Of a stretch of 18,028 nucleotides of DNA, positions 8,164 to 15,092 are shown in pieces. The notes beneath the pieces are model-generated. The model saw only the letters and a list, made by a program, of their open reading frames with translations. It made no database searches and had not been told where the DNA came from. The stretch spans positions 1 through 18,028 of the forward strand of contig CAZWGB010000025.1 in NCBI GenBank assembly GCA_964633465.1, given 5' to 3'. A program made the translations under genes and the position numbers. How positions within the stretch are numbered: position 1 is the first letter of the stretch; each line of letters opens with the position of its first letter. Source of the DNA: DTSX01 sp964633465 (GTDB lineage: Bacteria > Pseudomonadota > Gammaproteobacteria > Steroidobacterales > UBA11654).

Positions 8164-10524
8164 TTAGAAACTATGCCTTAGATTGACCCCTAAAGTTCGA
8201 GGTTGATTGGTTCTAAACCCGAGTCGAGCACGGCCACCACGTTCACGATCAAAGGAAAGGTTGGCATTCTCATCGGTTACATTATTGATATAGAATGCAA
8301 CTTCCCAGTCATTGTCCATGGCAATGCCTGCTCTAAGATTCAAGATAGTATAAGATGCGAGCTCTAGATCCAGACTGGTGATGTCTGCTCCCGAAGCTCC
8401 ACCAAATGCCAATGCTGAAGCAAAATTACCCTCGCCAGGACGTTGATCGCCCGGTTGTGTAATACGATCACCTATATAATGGGCTGTTGCACTGACAAAA
8501 CCATCGCCTCTGCTTGTTGAAAATAGATAAGTGGCAGTTGCTGCTAGTTGTACTTCAGGCACAGAAGCCAAACGATTGCCATCCTCAAGGCCTCCCAAAA
8601 CAGAACCTGTTGCGTCCCTAACAGTAGATTTGAACTCTGCATTAATAACGCTTGCTGCTAAGGAAAACTCCAGATTATCAGTCGGCTGAGTTCTGTATTC
8701 AAGTTCAACGCCAGATGATTTTGCTTCGGGTACATTAAACGTAATCCTTGAAGAACAAGATCCAGCATCAAGTGTTACCTGAAGATCCTCCATGTCTGCA
8801 TAAAAAGCAGCTGCATTCAGTGTGGCCCCATTGCCAAGAGTAGATTTTACTCCCACCTCATAATTCCATAACGTCTCATCGTCATAGTCTTGATAACCAC
8901 CAAAGATCACCAAGTCTTGTGCGCTACACACAGGAGTATTCAAAGGATCGTTAACTCCCCCAAGCCTGAAGCCTTGAGAGACTTGTGCATTCAGATTGGT
9001 GTTTTCATTGAGTTTGTACTTTGCGAGTATTCTTGGTGTAAAACCACTGGAGGAAGTTTGATTGACCTGACCAGCATCGCCGTTGGCAAATAATCCACCG
9101 GTTGTGATCACTCTTGACTCATCTGTGTCGTAATATCGGCCCCCAAGAGTTAGTTGCAATTTCTCATTTCTGTCGTATGTTACTTCACCGAATACAGCCT
9201 TTTGCTCAATATCATATGGGAGGTCCGAATTAAAAGGTGAATCTAGATTTGTAAAACCATTAGCAACAGCTGCAGATGTGCCCGCACCCAACAAAGCATC
9301 GGTTCCTGCAGCAGAATTTGGCGTAGGTAAACGCTGTGCATAATCCCTTTGGGTGTCTGAAAAAAACACACCCATCACCCATTGTAATGGGCCGTCATTA
9401 TTTGAACTCAAACGTAGTTCAGCAGTAGTCTGCTCCAAGTCCGTTGTATCTATGAGATTTGATGGGATTAGTGCTTGTGCATCGGGATACCCAATATCAA
9501 TCCAAACACTACTGGTGAGTGCGGTAGCATCACGGCTGACAATTATGTCTCGCTCCATGGAACTACCAACAAAAGTCAAATCGTAGCCATCAAAGCCAGC
9601 CTCAATAACAACATCAACCAGAGTCGTTTCATCCTCATAAAACTCCTCTCGCATTAAATGCTGCTCCCTGTCTTTGAATATTCTCTTGGTTCTCGTAGTG
9701 GTGTATGGATTGGCAAACAAATTGAAGACCTCTTGACGGTTGTAGCCATCGGCCTTGATTGTTTGGGAAATGATACGAGGGGTAATGGTTAAATTCTCAC
9801 TGGGTGAAAAGGTTGCAGCAAATCGAGCACCATCTCTTGATCCACTGTTGACATCTGCTTCAAAAGCGCCATTTTCTCCATATGCATCGATGTAACCCCC
9901 ATAGTCAGTGGAATAGACAACACCCCGCAGGGCACCGCTTCCGTCCTCAAATGGAACATTAACCATAGCCTTGAAATGCCCACCGTTTGAGCCTTGTTGG
10001 ATTGTATTCAAATCCAACTCAATTTCAGCTTCAAATTCATCAGCATTGGGTTGATTGGTAATGTAACGTACTGTTCCGCCTATTGATCCTGATCCGAATA
10101 GTGTTCCCTGAGGTCCACGTAGCGTCTCAAGTCTATTCAAATCATAGAGATCAAAATCAGGAGTAAAGAGTGAAAGTGAAATAACGGATTCATCCATATA
10201 CACTCCAACTTGTTCTTTAACACCGGGTTGGTCTCGAACAATTTGACCTGCAGAAACACCACGAATACCCACTTGGCTTTGCCCAGGCCCCAGGTTCTGA
10301 ACCGCTAAACCGGCGACATTTCTCGACAATTCTTCAAAATTTGTGGCCCCAATACGTCGAATGTCTTCTTGCGTCTGTGCATTAATAGAAAATGGCACAT
10401 CTTGGATGGCCACAGCTCTCTTTGTTGCCGTTACAACAATTTCCTCAATGGCTGCCGAAGAAGTACCATAAGTAAAAATTCCTGTAGTAACAAAAACTGC
10501 AACTAATATATTTCTTATTTTCAT
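8164..10524 (-). CDS. TonB-dependent outer-membrane receptor
   Basis: This is a beta-barrel transporter that takes up a substrate across the outer membrane using TonB/ExbBD energy. The 786-aa protein has a signal peptide (about 1-24), then a TonB-box-like segment IEEIVVTATKR. The plug domain follows, with its typical LRGPQGTLFGSGSIGG block. The barrel has many alternating aromatic strands and ends in the terminal Phe expected for BamA recognition. An in-frame ATG lies 30 bases upstream at 10554, but I chose 10524. GAGGGGAT sits one base from this ATG, and the protein then begins directly with a Lys-Arg-containing signal peptide; the longer form would add ten charged or polar residues in front. 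No cysteine-rich or siderophore-specific motif identifies the ligand. The gene lies 119 bp after the proline-dehydrogenase-like gene and ends at a strong terminator. Confidence 0.93.
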   Translation of the reverse strand: MKIRNILVAVFVTTGIFTYGTSSAAIEEIVVTATKRAVAIQDVPFSINAQTQEDIRRIGATNFEELSRNVAGLAVQNLGPGQSQVGIRGVSAGQIVRDQPGVKEQVGVYMDESVISLSLFTPDFDLYDLNRLETLRGPQGTLFGSGSIGGTVRYITNQPNADEFEAEIELDLNTIQQGSNGGHFKAMVNVPFEDGSGALRGVVYSTDYGGYIDAYGENGAFEADVNSGSRDGARFAATFSPSENLTITPRIISQTIKADGYNRQEVFNLFANPYTTTRTKRIFKDREQHLMREEFYEDETTLVDVVIEAGFDGYDLTFVGSSMERDIIVSRDATALTSSVWIDIGYPDAQALIPSNLIDTTDLEQTTAELRLSSNNDGPLQWVMGVFFSDTQRDYAQRLPTPNSAAGTDALLGAGTSAAVANGFTNLDSPFNSDLPYDIEQKAVFGEVTYDRNEKLQLTLGGRYYDTDESRVITTGGLFANGDAGQVNQTSSSGFTPRILAKYKLNENTNLNAQVSQGFRLGGVNDPLNTPVCSAQDLVIFGGYQDYDDETLWNYEVGVKSTLGNGATLNAAAFYADMEDLQVTLDAGSCSSRITFNVPEAKSSGVELEYRTQPTDNLEFSLAASVINAEFKSTVRDATGSVLGGLEDGNRLASVPEVQLAATATYLFSTSRGDGFVSATAHYIGDRITQPGDQRPGEGNFASALAFGGASGADITSLDLELASYTILNLRAGIAMDNDWEVAFYINNVTDENANLSFDRERGGRARLGFRTNQPRTLGVNLRHSF

Positions 10525-10525
10525 A

Positions 10526-10533
10526 ATCCCCTC
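10526..10533 (-). promoter_or_regulatory. Ribosome-binding site GAGGGGAT deciding the TBDR start
   Basis: The minus strand reads GAGGGGAT one base before the ATG at 10522-10524. It favours this start over the ATG ten codons upstream. Near-identical GAGGGGAT or GAGGGGGAT sites precede the other two TBDR genes here. Confidence 0.7.
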
Positions 10534-10643
10534 TAAATTCTGTAATTTATCCAATTTATAACCGGTAACATTATCACAAATAAGTTATACATAAAATTAA
10601 GATTTATTAATTTAGAGAATACTAAAACTTTGGTGACAAAATC

Positions 10644-11480
10644 CTAAAACCATTCTTTGTAAATACTTCGCATTATAAAGGTTAGGTTCTTGAACTCCCT
10701 TAATCTTCTCCAAGCATATGGTAACCAATTTTCTCCATATGGAAGATAGATTCTGACCTTTTGGCCTTTATCCTTAATTAATCTCTGAAGATCACGTCTG
10801 ATTCCATAAATAAACTCATAGTCAAAACGATCAGCATCTGGTTTTGACAATACATCATTCAAGATAATTTCATCGTGAGTTGCCACTGCACATCTTCGAT
10901 TCATGCCTTTTCCAAGAAATGGTATCAATTCTAAGTATTTGTTTTGTATGTCTTTATAGTTTTTGAGTGCAATGGATTCTTTTTCGATATATGCGCCTTT
11001 AACCAACCTAACTGAAATATTGTTGTTCATAAGCTCTTGTATATCATCTTTGGTTCTGAAGAGCCTGGCTTGGAGAGCAACGCCTATGGTTTTGGGATAT
11101 TTTTGGTTTAACTTCAAACACAAATCCAATGTCTTGTCAGTTATTATTGAATGCTCCATATCAAAGCGAACGGTTTGACCATAGTTGTATGCTTTTTCAA
11201 CAATCTGTTGCAGTAGACTCTCACAATTCTCAGGACTGATCAGAAGCCCAAATTGTGAAATTTTAATAGATATATCTATCTTGTCATCTTGATAATGATC
11301 GAGTATCTCAGAATATTGATTTCGAGCTGCTGTTGCTACATTTAGAGTTTTGCTGTACTCACCAACATAATTAAAAGAGAGCTCAAAACCATTATTAATT
11401 AATTCATTTGCAGTAAGTTGAGCAGATTTAAAATCATCCCCAGCAATGTATCTTTTAGCGAATGGGTAGAATAATTTCAT
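10644..11480 (-). CDS. Proline dehydrogenase-like flavoprotein (PRODH family)
   Basis: This 278-aa protein has the FAD-binding TIM-barrel motifs of monofunctional proline dehydrogenase, which oxidises L-proline to pyrroline-5-carboxylate and passes electrons to quinone. Visible motifs are SIKISQFG (71-78), VRFDMEHS (104-111), ALQARL (135-140), VRLVKGAY (157-164), ATHDE (200-204), YEFIYGIR (221-228) and the C-terminal VRIYLPYGENWLPY...RRL block (242-260) that binds substrate. It is shorter than typical stand-alone PRODH (about 300 aa). The N-terminus begins at the segment that family members reach after some 30 residues, and an in-frame TAA three codons upstream excludes an earlier start. No pyrroline-5-carboxylate dehydrogenase is nearby. 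The gene sits between a cupin gene and a TBDR gene, so a different cyclic amine substrate is possible. Family call good; proline as the true substrate moderately likely. Confidence 0.83.
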   Translation of the reverse strand: MKLFYPFAKRYIAGDDFKSAQLTANELINNGFELSFNYVGEYSKTLNVATAARNQYSEILDHYQDDKIDISIKISQFGLLISPENCESLLQQIVEKAYNYGQTVRFDMEHSIITDKTLDLCLKLNQKYPKTIGVALQARLFRTKDDIQELMNNNISVRLVKGAYIEKESIALKNYKDIQNKYLELIPFLGKGMNRRCAVATHDEIILNDVLSKPDADRFDYEFIYGIRRDLQRLIKDKGQKVRIYLPYGENWLPYAWRRLREFKNLTFIMRSIYKEWF

Positions 11481-11523
11481 ATCCGATTAAGCGTTGTTGG
11501 ATTAGATTTCTTTATCTTTATCC

Positions 11524-11556
11524 AAAAAAAATGAAGGGAATTATATCCCCATTTTA
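11524..11556 (-). terminator. Bulged intrinsic terminator after the first cupin gene
   Basis: Minus-strand RNA starting about 18 bases after the cupin stop can fold as AAAATG-GGGA, loop TATAAT, TCCC-(bulge TT)-CATTTT, followed at once by a T-run (eight T in all). The two-base bulge weakens it. It would reduce read-through from the cupin into the proline-dehydrogenase-like gene. Confidence 0.45.
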
Positions 11557-11573
11557 ATGACTCCTAAGCCAAA

Positions 11574-12023
11574 TTATTGTTCTGCTGTCAATTTTCTGGC
11601 AGCTACATCCATATCCCTATAAGATCTCCAGTCCAGAATAAAATCAACACTATTATCTTCTTTCAAGAAAATTACAGGACCGTATATGTTAGCTAGATAC
11701 AAAGTATCTTTAGGGTGCGAGGTAGCTTCATGCAAAGCCCCTGCAGCTTCGTAAGCCCAATCTCCTTTTTTTATAGTACCGCCTCTATATTCAATCTCTC
11801 CTTTAATCACATAAAAATCGGCAGGACCAGAATGGATATGTCTCTGATTTACCTGACCCGCTGGAGCTCTTATTAATACTGTGTGTTGCTGTGTTTCTGG
11901 ACAAACCCTAAGAACTTTAACAGCATTATCTCCTACACCAATATCTATCCATGGGAGTTCGTCTATTTTAACTACTCCCTCAAGACCAGTGGCATCGTGA
12001 GCAGTTTCAGTTATGTCATTCAT
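11574..12023 (-). CDS. Small cupin, 2,4'-dihydroxyacetophenone dioxygenase/ChrR-like family
   Basis: This 149-aa single-domain cupin has cupin motif 1 as RHIHSGPADFYVIKGE, giving metal-ligand candidates H62 and H64. Motif 2 ends in GALHEA with H98. The position that normally holds the metal-binding Glu is D69. The overall pattern (CPETQ...RAP.G...RHIHSGPADFYVIKG) resembles the 2,4'-dihydroxyacetophenone dioxygenase and anti-sigma ChrR-type cupins. It is a paralogue of the cupin at 16582-17040. There is no signal peptide, so it should be cytoplasmic. The start has a clear GGAGAG ribosome site 5 bases before the ATG. It lies 120 bp downstream of a TBDR gene with a GC-rich hairpin in between. 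Enzyme or binding protein cannot be decided. Confidence 0.82.
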   Translation of the reverse strand: MNDITETAHDATGLEGVVKIDELPWIDIGVGDNAVKVLRVCPETQQHTVLIRAPAGQVNQRHIHSGPADFYVIKGEIEYRGGTIKKGDWAYEAAGALHEATSHPKDTLYLANIYGPVIFLKEDNSVDFILDWRSYRDMDVAARKLTAEQ

Positions 12024-12054
12024 TTTTCTCTCCAGTTCATCATTACATAGCGCT

Positions 12055-12081
12055 GCGCCCGGGCAATTTCTGCCCAGACGC
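12055..12081 (-). other. GC-rich intercistronic RNA hairpin upstream of the cupin
   Basis: On the minus strand, gcgtctgggca and tgcccgggcgc pair over 11 positions (nine Watson-Crick, two T-G) around a 5-base loop. In plus-strand RNA the two T-G positions become C-A mismatches, so the structure is best formed in the transcript of the flanking genes. It is followed by no T-run and ends 31 bases before the cupin ATG. It could protect the TBDR mRNA 3' end, act as a processing site or modulate cupin translation. Confidence 0.5.
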
Positions 12082-12143
12082 TGTGTTTTCTATCTTACAA
12101 GCTATTGCTTAAGTTATTAGATTCAAATTCTTTCAAATAAAAC

Positions 12144-14387
12144 CTAGAAAGAATAGCTGTAACTAACAGTAAATAGACGAGGTTGTCCTAGGGTGCCAAT
12201 CACAACATTGTCTCCGCCATCCAGTAAGTGGTAGTTGGGGAAGTGCTGTACATCCATATAGTAATCTTCATCCAACAAATTTTTCATACTGAACATTAAC
12301 TCCCAGTTATCTCCCACGACTCCCATTTGAGCATTGACGATCAAGTAACTTGGATTGGTCACTGGATCCCATGCTTGCAAACCTTCGTATTCCCCATTAT
12401 GGCTAATCTGAATGCCAGCTACAAAATCCCGTTGATTTGTAACGGGTGTCTGATAATCAACATTTAGATTAGCTCCGAAATCAGGCACGACCGGAGGGGT
12501 TGTACCAGATAGATCCACTCCTCCAGCTGAAGCTCCTGGTTTCCATTCGGCATCTACCCAACCACCTGAGAGAGAAAGGTTTAAGTTGTCATTAACTACC
12601 ATGGTCAAACTGGCTTCTAGGCCCTTCTGTTCAGAATCACCAAGGTTAACAATACCTTCGATGACTCCGCCCGATGGACTTTCTGCCTGATACTCAATCT
12701 GTCGATCATCATAATCAATAAAGAAAGCTGCAACTGTTGCTACTAGACGGCCATCCGAGGAAGTTCCTTTCCATCCAATTTCAAGACTGGTTGCTTCTTC
12801 AGCATCAAACCCATGGAGTCCTGACTCGTTTGCAAAGTTAGCCAAGTTGTATCCACCTGGCTCATAGCCCTGAGCAGCAGTAAAATAAAGCATGGAATCG
12901 TCATCCAATGTTTTACTCACTGAAAATCTAGGCAAAACCTCTGTATGACTTTTGTCACTGGCTAGTCCACTTGCAAGGTTGGCGCTTGAGTTCTCCCATC
13001 TATCAATACGTAGTCCAAAACCAAGTTCCATGTTGTTGTTCATTTCACGTGTTATATTAAAAAATCCAGCAACATGGTCTTTGTCACGGTTCCTCCATTC
13101 AAAATCAGTATTGATGGTTTCCTCTTCCTGGCTGAGTGGTATGATTTCACCTGCCCATACACCGGAACAGGTAGGCATACCTAATGCACAACCCAATGGA
13201 CCAGAAAAATTATCACCAACAGCTCTGGCATCAAACCAGATTAGATCTGACATCATCTTTTCATCAAACCTTGAAAAGTAAATTCCTGCTAACCATTGAA
13301 CCGGTCCATCATCTGTTGAAGTAAAACGAATCTCCTGTGTGGATACTTTCATATCCTCTGGTCGAATTAGATCAAGCAGGTATTCTTCTCTTATATCTAG
13401 ATCAGTGTAACGAGTGCTGTCGGTATCCGTATGTGAAGTGATGAAAGTAACATCCATTCCATCCATTTCCCAAGTCAATTCCAACATTGCTGAAACAGTC
13501 TCACGAATGTGACGGGGATTTTGAGTTGTGTCTACAATATTTGAGTGAGATAGTTCATTTTTATCAAGATCACGAATCCAAACATTATTTGGTCCCTCGT
13601 AGTCGTTGTATCGTACTGCAAAATATGCTGAAAGATTATCGTTTAGAGGTCCCGCCATTGAAAGTCGCATACCATCTTCTTCCGATGAACCAACATTAGG
13701 ATCATTGGTTGTGCTTAAACCATTAACGCGAGCAGTATTTCTATTCTTTAGGTAACCATCATTTTCATTAGAGAATGCAAAAGCACGCATTGCCCAGCCA
13801 TTTGCCATAGGAATATTCATGCTTGCCTCAATGTCCATAATGCTCTGTTCACCTACAAGAGCTTTTACACGCCCTGAAAATTCATCAGGATCAGGTCTAG
13901 CACTGACAAATTTAATGGCGCCACCGATATTGCTACCTCCATAAAGTGTCCCTTGGGGTCCTTTTAGTACCTCAATTCTTTCCATATCACCAAAGCGTGA
14001 AGAAGCATCAGAAAAAACCTGAACATCATCAAGATAGAAACCTACGCCTTGTGTGTTTCCAAAAGAACCAAGTCCCCTCATTGAGACATTTGGAAAACCA
14101 TCAGCACGTGCTGAAAGATTGAGACTTGGCACCAATAAACCAACATCTTCCAAGCTTTTGATGTTTTGACGGTCTATATTTAATCCTGAAATAGCCACAA
14201 CGGATTCGGGAATGTCCATTAAGTTCTCTTCCCTTTTCCTTGCGGTTACGATAATTTCCTCCAATAGACTTTGATTAGACACAGAAGTACCTGAATCCTG
14301 TGCAATTGTTTCAGCAAAAGGAAGCGTTATTAATACGCTAAAAAACAAGGTCAATGTCGTGGAAGTAAGTGTTTTAAAATAATTCAT
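12144..14387 (-). CDS. TonB-dependent outer-membrane receptor
   Basis: This 747-aa receptor has a signal peptide (about 1-30, ending in Ala-Gln) and a TonB-box-like segment EEIIVTARKR (43-52). The plug domain carries LKGPQGTLYGGSNIGG, and a long barrel ends in VSYSYSF with the terminal Phe. It belongs to the same broad receptor group as the 8164-10524 gene but is clearly diverged from it, so the two probably bind different ligands or variants. The ATG is preceded by GAGGGGGAT at 14391-14399. It is transcribed divergently from glyoxalase I, and its core promoter region carries a near-palindrome (14434-14449). The cupin follows on the same strand. The ligand is unknown. Confidence 0.93.
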   Translation of the reverse strand: MNYFKTLTSTTLTLFFSVLITLPFAETIAQDSGTSVSNQSLLEEIIVTARKREENLMDIPESVVAISGLNIDRQNIKSLEDVGLLVPSLNLSARADGFPNVSMRGLGSFGNTQGVGFYLDDVQVFSDASSRFGDMERIEVLKGPQGTLYGGSNIGGAIKFVSARPDPDEFSGRVKALVGEQSIMDIEASMNIPMANGWAMRAFAFSNENDGYLKNRNTARVNGLSTTNDPNVGSSEEDGMRLSMAGPLNDNLSAYFAVRYNDYEGPNNVWIRDLDKNELSHSNIVDTTQNPRHIRETVSAMLELTWEMDGMDVTFITSHTDTDSTRYTDLDIREEYLLDLIRPEDMKVSTQEIRFTSTDDGPVQWLAGIYFSRFDEKMMSDLIWFDARAVGDNFSGPLGCALGMPTCSGVWAGEIIPLSQEEETINTDFEWRNRDKDHVAGFFNITREMNNNMELGFGLRIDRWENSSANLASGLASDKSHTEVLPRFSVSKTLDDDSMLYFTAAQGYEPGGYNLANFANESGLHGFDAEEATSLEIGWKGTSSDGRLVATVAAFFIDYDDRQIEYQAESPSGGVIEGIVNLGDSEQKGLEASLTMVVNDNLNLSLSGGWVDAEWKPGASAGGVDLSGTTPPVVPDFGANLNVDYQTPVTNQRDFVAGIQISHNGEYEGLQAWDPVTNPSYLIVNAQMGVVGDNWELMFSMKNLLDEDYYMDVQHFPNYHLLDGGDNVVIGTLGQPRLFTVSYSYSF

Positions 14388-14390
14388 TAG

Positions 14391-14399
14391 ATCCCCCTC
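14391..14399 (-). promoter_or_regulatory. Ribosome-binding site GAGGGGGAT of the second TBDR gene
   Basis: GAGGGGGAT lies three bases before the ATG on the minus strand. With the AATTA upstream of it, it matches the leader of the 10524 TBDR gene (GAATTTAGAGGGGAT against GAATTAGAGGGGGAT). Confidence 0.65.
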
Positions 14400-14422
14400 T
14401 AATTCGTTTTTTCTAAAAAAAC

Positions 14423-14428
14423 ATTATA
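14423..14428 (-). promoter_or_regulatory. Consensus -10 box of the TBDR promoter
   Basis: The minus strand reads TATAAT, a perfect sigma-70 -10 element, 36 bases before the TBDR ATG. No good -35 hexamer lies 16-18 bases upstream; that space is taken by the near-palindrome at 14434-14449, which suggests an activator-dependent or repressed promoter. Confidence 0.5.
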
Positions 14429-14433
14429 AGTTC

Positions 14434-14449
14434 ATCGAGTATATTCGAT
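14434..14449. promoter_or_regulatory. Near-perfect 16-bp palindrome, candidate operator
   Basis: ATCGAGTATATTCGAT is symmetric at seven of eight base pairs. It lies between and over the expected -35 and spacer region of the TBDR promoter, in the divergent gap between the TBDR and glyoxalase I genes. The size and symmetry suit a dimeric helix-turn-helix regulator. No regulator gene is in the window. Confidence 0.4.
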
Positions 14450-14493
14450 ATGTGTTTATTTATTCTAGAACAGAATTGCACTCTGAAGCAATT

Positions 14494-14521
14494 TTGATAC
14501 AGGAATAATCATTTATATTGT
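14494..14521 (+). promoter_or_regulatory. Candidate promoter for glyoxalase I
   Basis: TTGATA (14494-14499), a 16-base spacer and TATTGT (14516-14521) form a moderate sigma-70 match 37 bases before the GTG start. In AT-rich DNA such matches arise by chance, so this is tentative. Confidence 0.3.
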
Positions 14522-14558
14522 TAGAATAAGTAAGAGCAAATACTAGTGGAGAGAAATT

Positions 14559-15092
14559 GTGGAATTTATAGAATTAGAAAAAATACCAGCAGAAGGAACG
14601 GAAGAATTTGTTTTTAATCAGACAATGATGAGGATTAAAGACCCTCAGATTTCATTGGATTTTTATCAGAGAATACTGGGTATGACCTTGATAAAAACAT
14701 TAGATTTTCCAGAAATGGAATTCACACTTTTTTTCTTAGGTTACCTCAGAGAAGAAGATCTACCAGTACCAGAAAATGCAACCGCAAGAACTGAATATGC
14801 CTTTAAGCAAAAAGCTTTACTGGAGTTAACGCACAATTGGGGAACAGAAAACGATGCTGCATTTAATTACCATGATGGTAATTCAGAACCTAGAGGCTTT
14901 GGCCATATTGGAATTAGTGTTCCAGATGTTTATAAAGCATCGGCGAGGTTCGAGGAGTTGGGAGTTGAATTTGTCAAAAAACCTGATGATGGAAAGATGA
15001 AAGGTCTTGCATTCATCAAAGATCCAGATGGTTATTGGGTGGAAATCTTATCCGCTAATGGACTGGCAGAATTATCAATACAAACCGATTAA
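14559..15092 (+). CDS. gloA: Glyoxalase I (lactoylglutathione lyase), long zinc-type
   Basis: The enzyme isomerises the methylglyoxal-glutathione hemithioacetal to S-D-lactoylglutathione in the cytosol. The 177-aa protein matches human glyoxalase I over almost its whole length, including LLELTHNWGTE, GFGHIGI and the KKPDDGKMKGLAFIKDPDGYW region. The metal ligands are Q21, E89, H116 and E162, equivalent to human Gln-Glu-His-Glu. The loop segment absent from the short nickel-type E. coli GloA (135 aa) is present, so I infer the zinc-dependent class also known in pseudomonads. The start is GTG with a GGAGAG ribosome site five bases upstream; no in-frame ATG is better placed. The stop overlaps the stop of the convergent D-2-hydroxyacid dehydrogenase gene, whose activity could consume the D-lactate end-product. 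Confidence 0.95.
   Translation: MEFIELEKIPAEGTEEFVFNQTMMRIKDPQISLDFYQRILGMTLIKTLDFPEMEFTLFFLGYLREEDLPVPENATARTEYAFKQKALLELTHNWGTENDAAFNYHDGNSEPRGFGHIGISVPDVYKASARFEELGVEFVKKPDDGKMKGLAFIKDPDGYWVEILSANGLAELSIQTD

Noticed and set aside
10594..10613. AT-only inverted repeat aaattaa/ttaattt upstream of the first TBDR
   Set aside because: Seven A-T pairs in AT-rich intergenic DNA are expected by chance; there is no GC stem and no T-run.
12952..13281. 109-codon open frame antisense to the second TBDR
   Set aside because: It is fully covered by the receptor barrel, lacks a plausible ribosome site and has low-complexity Ser/Leu-rich content typical of an antisense shadow.
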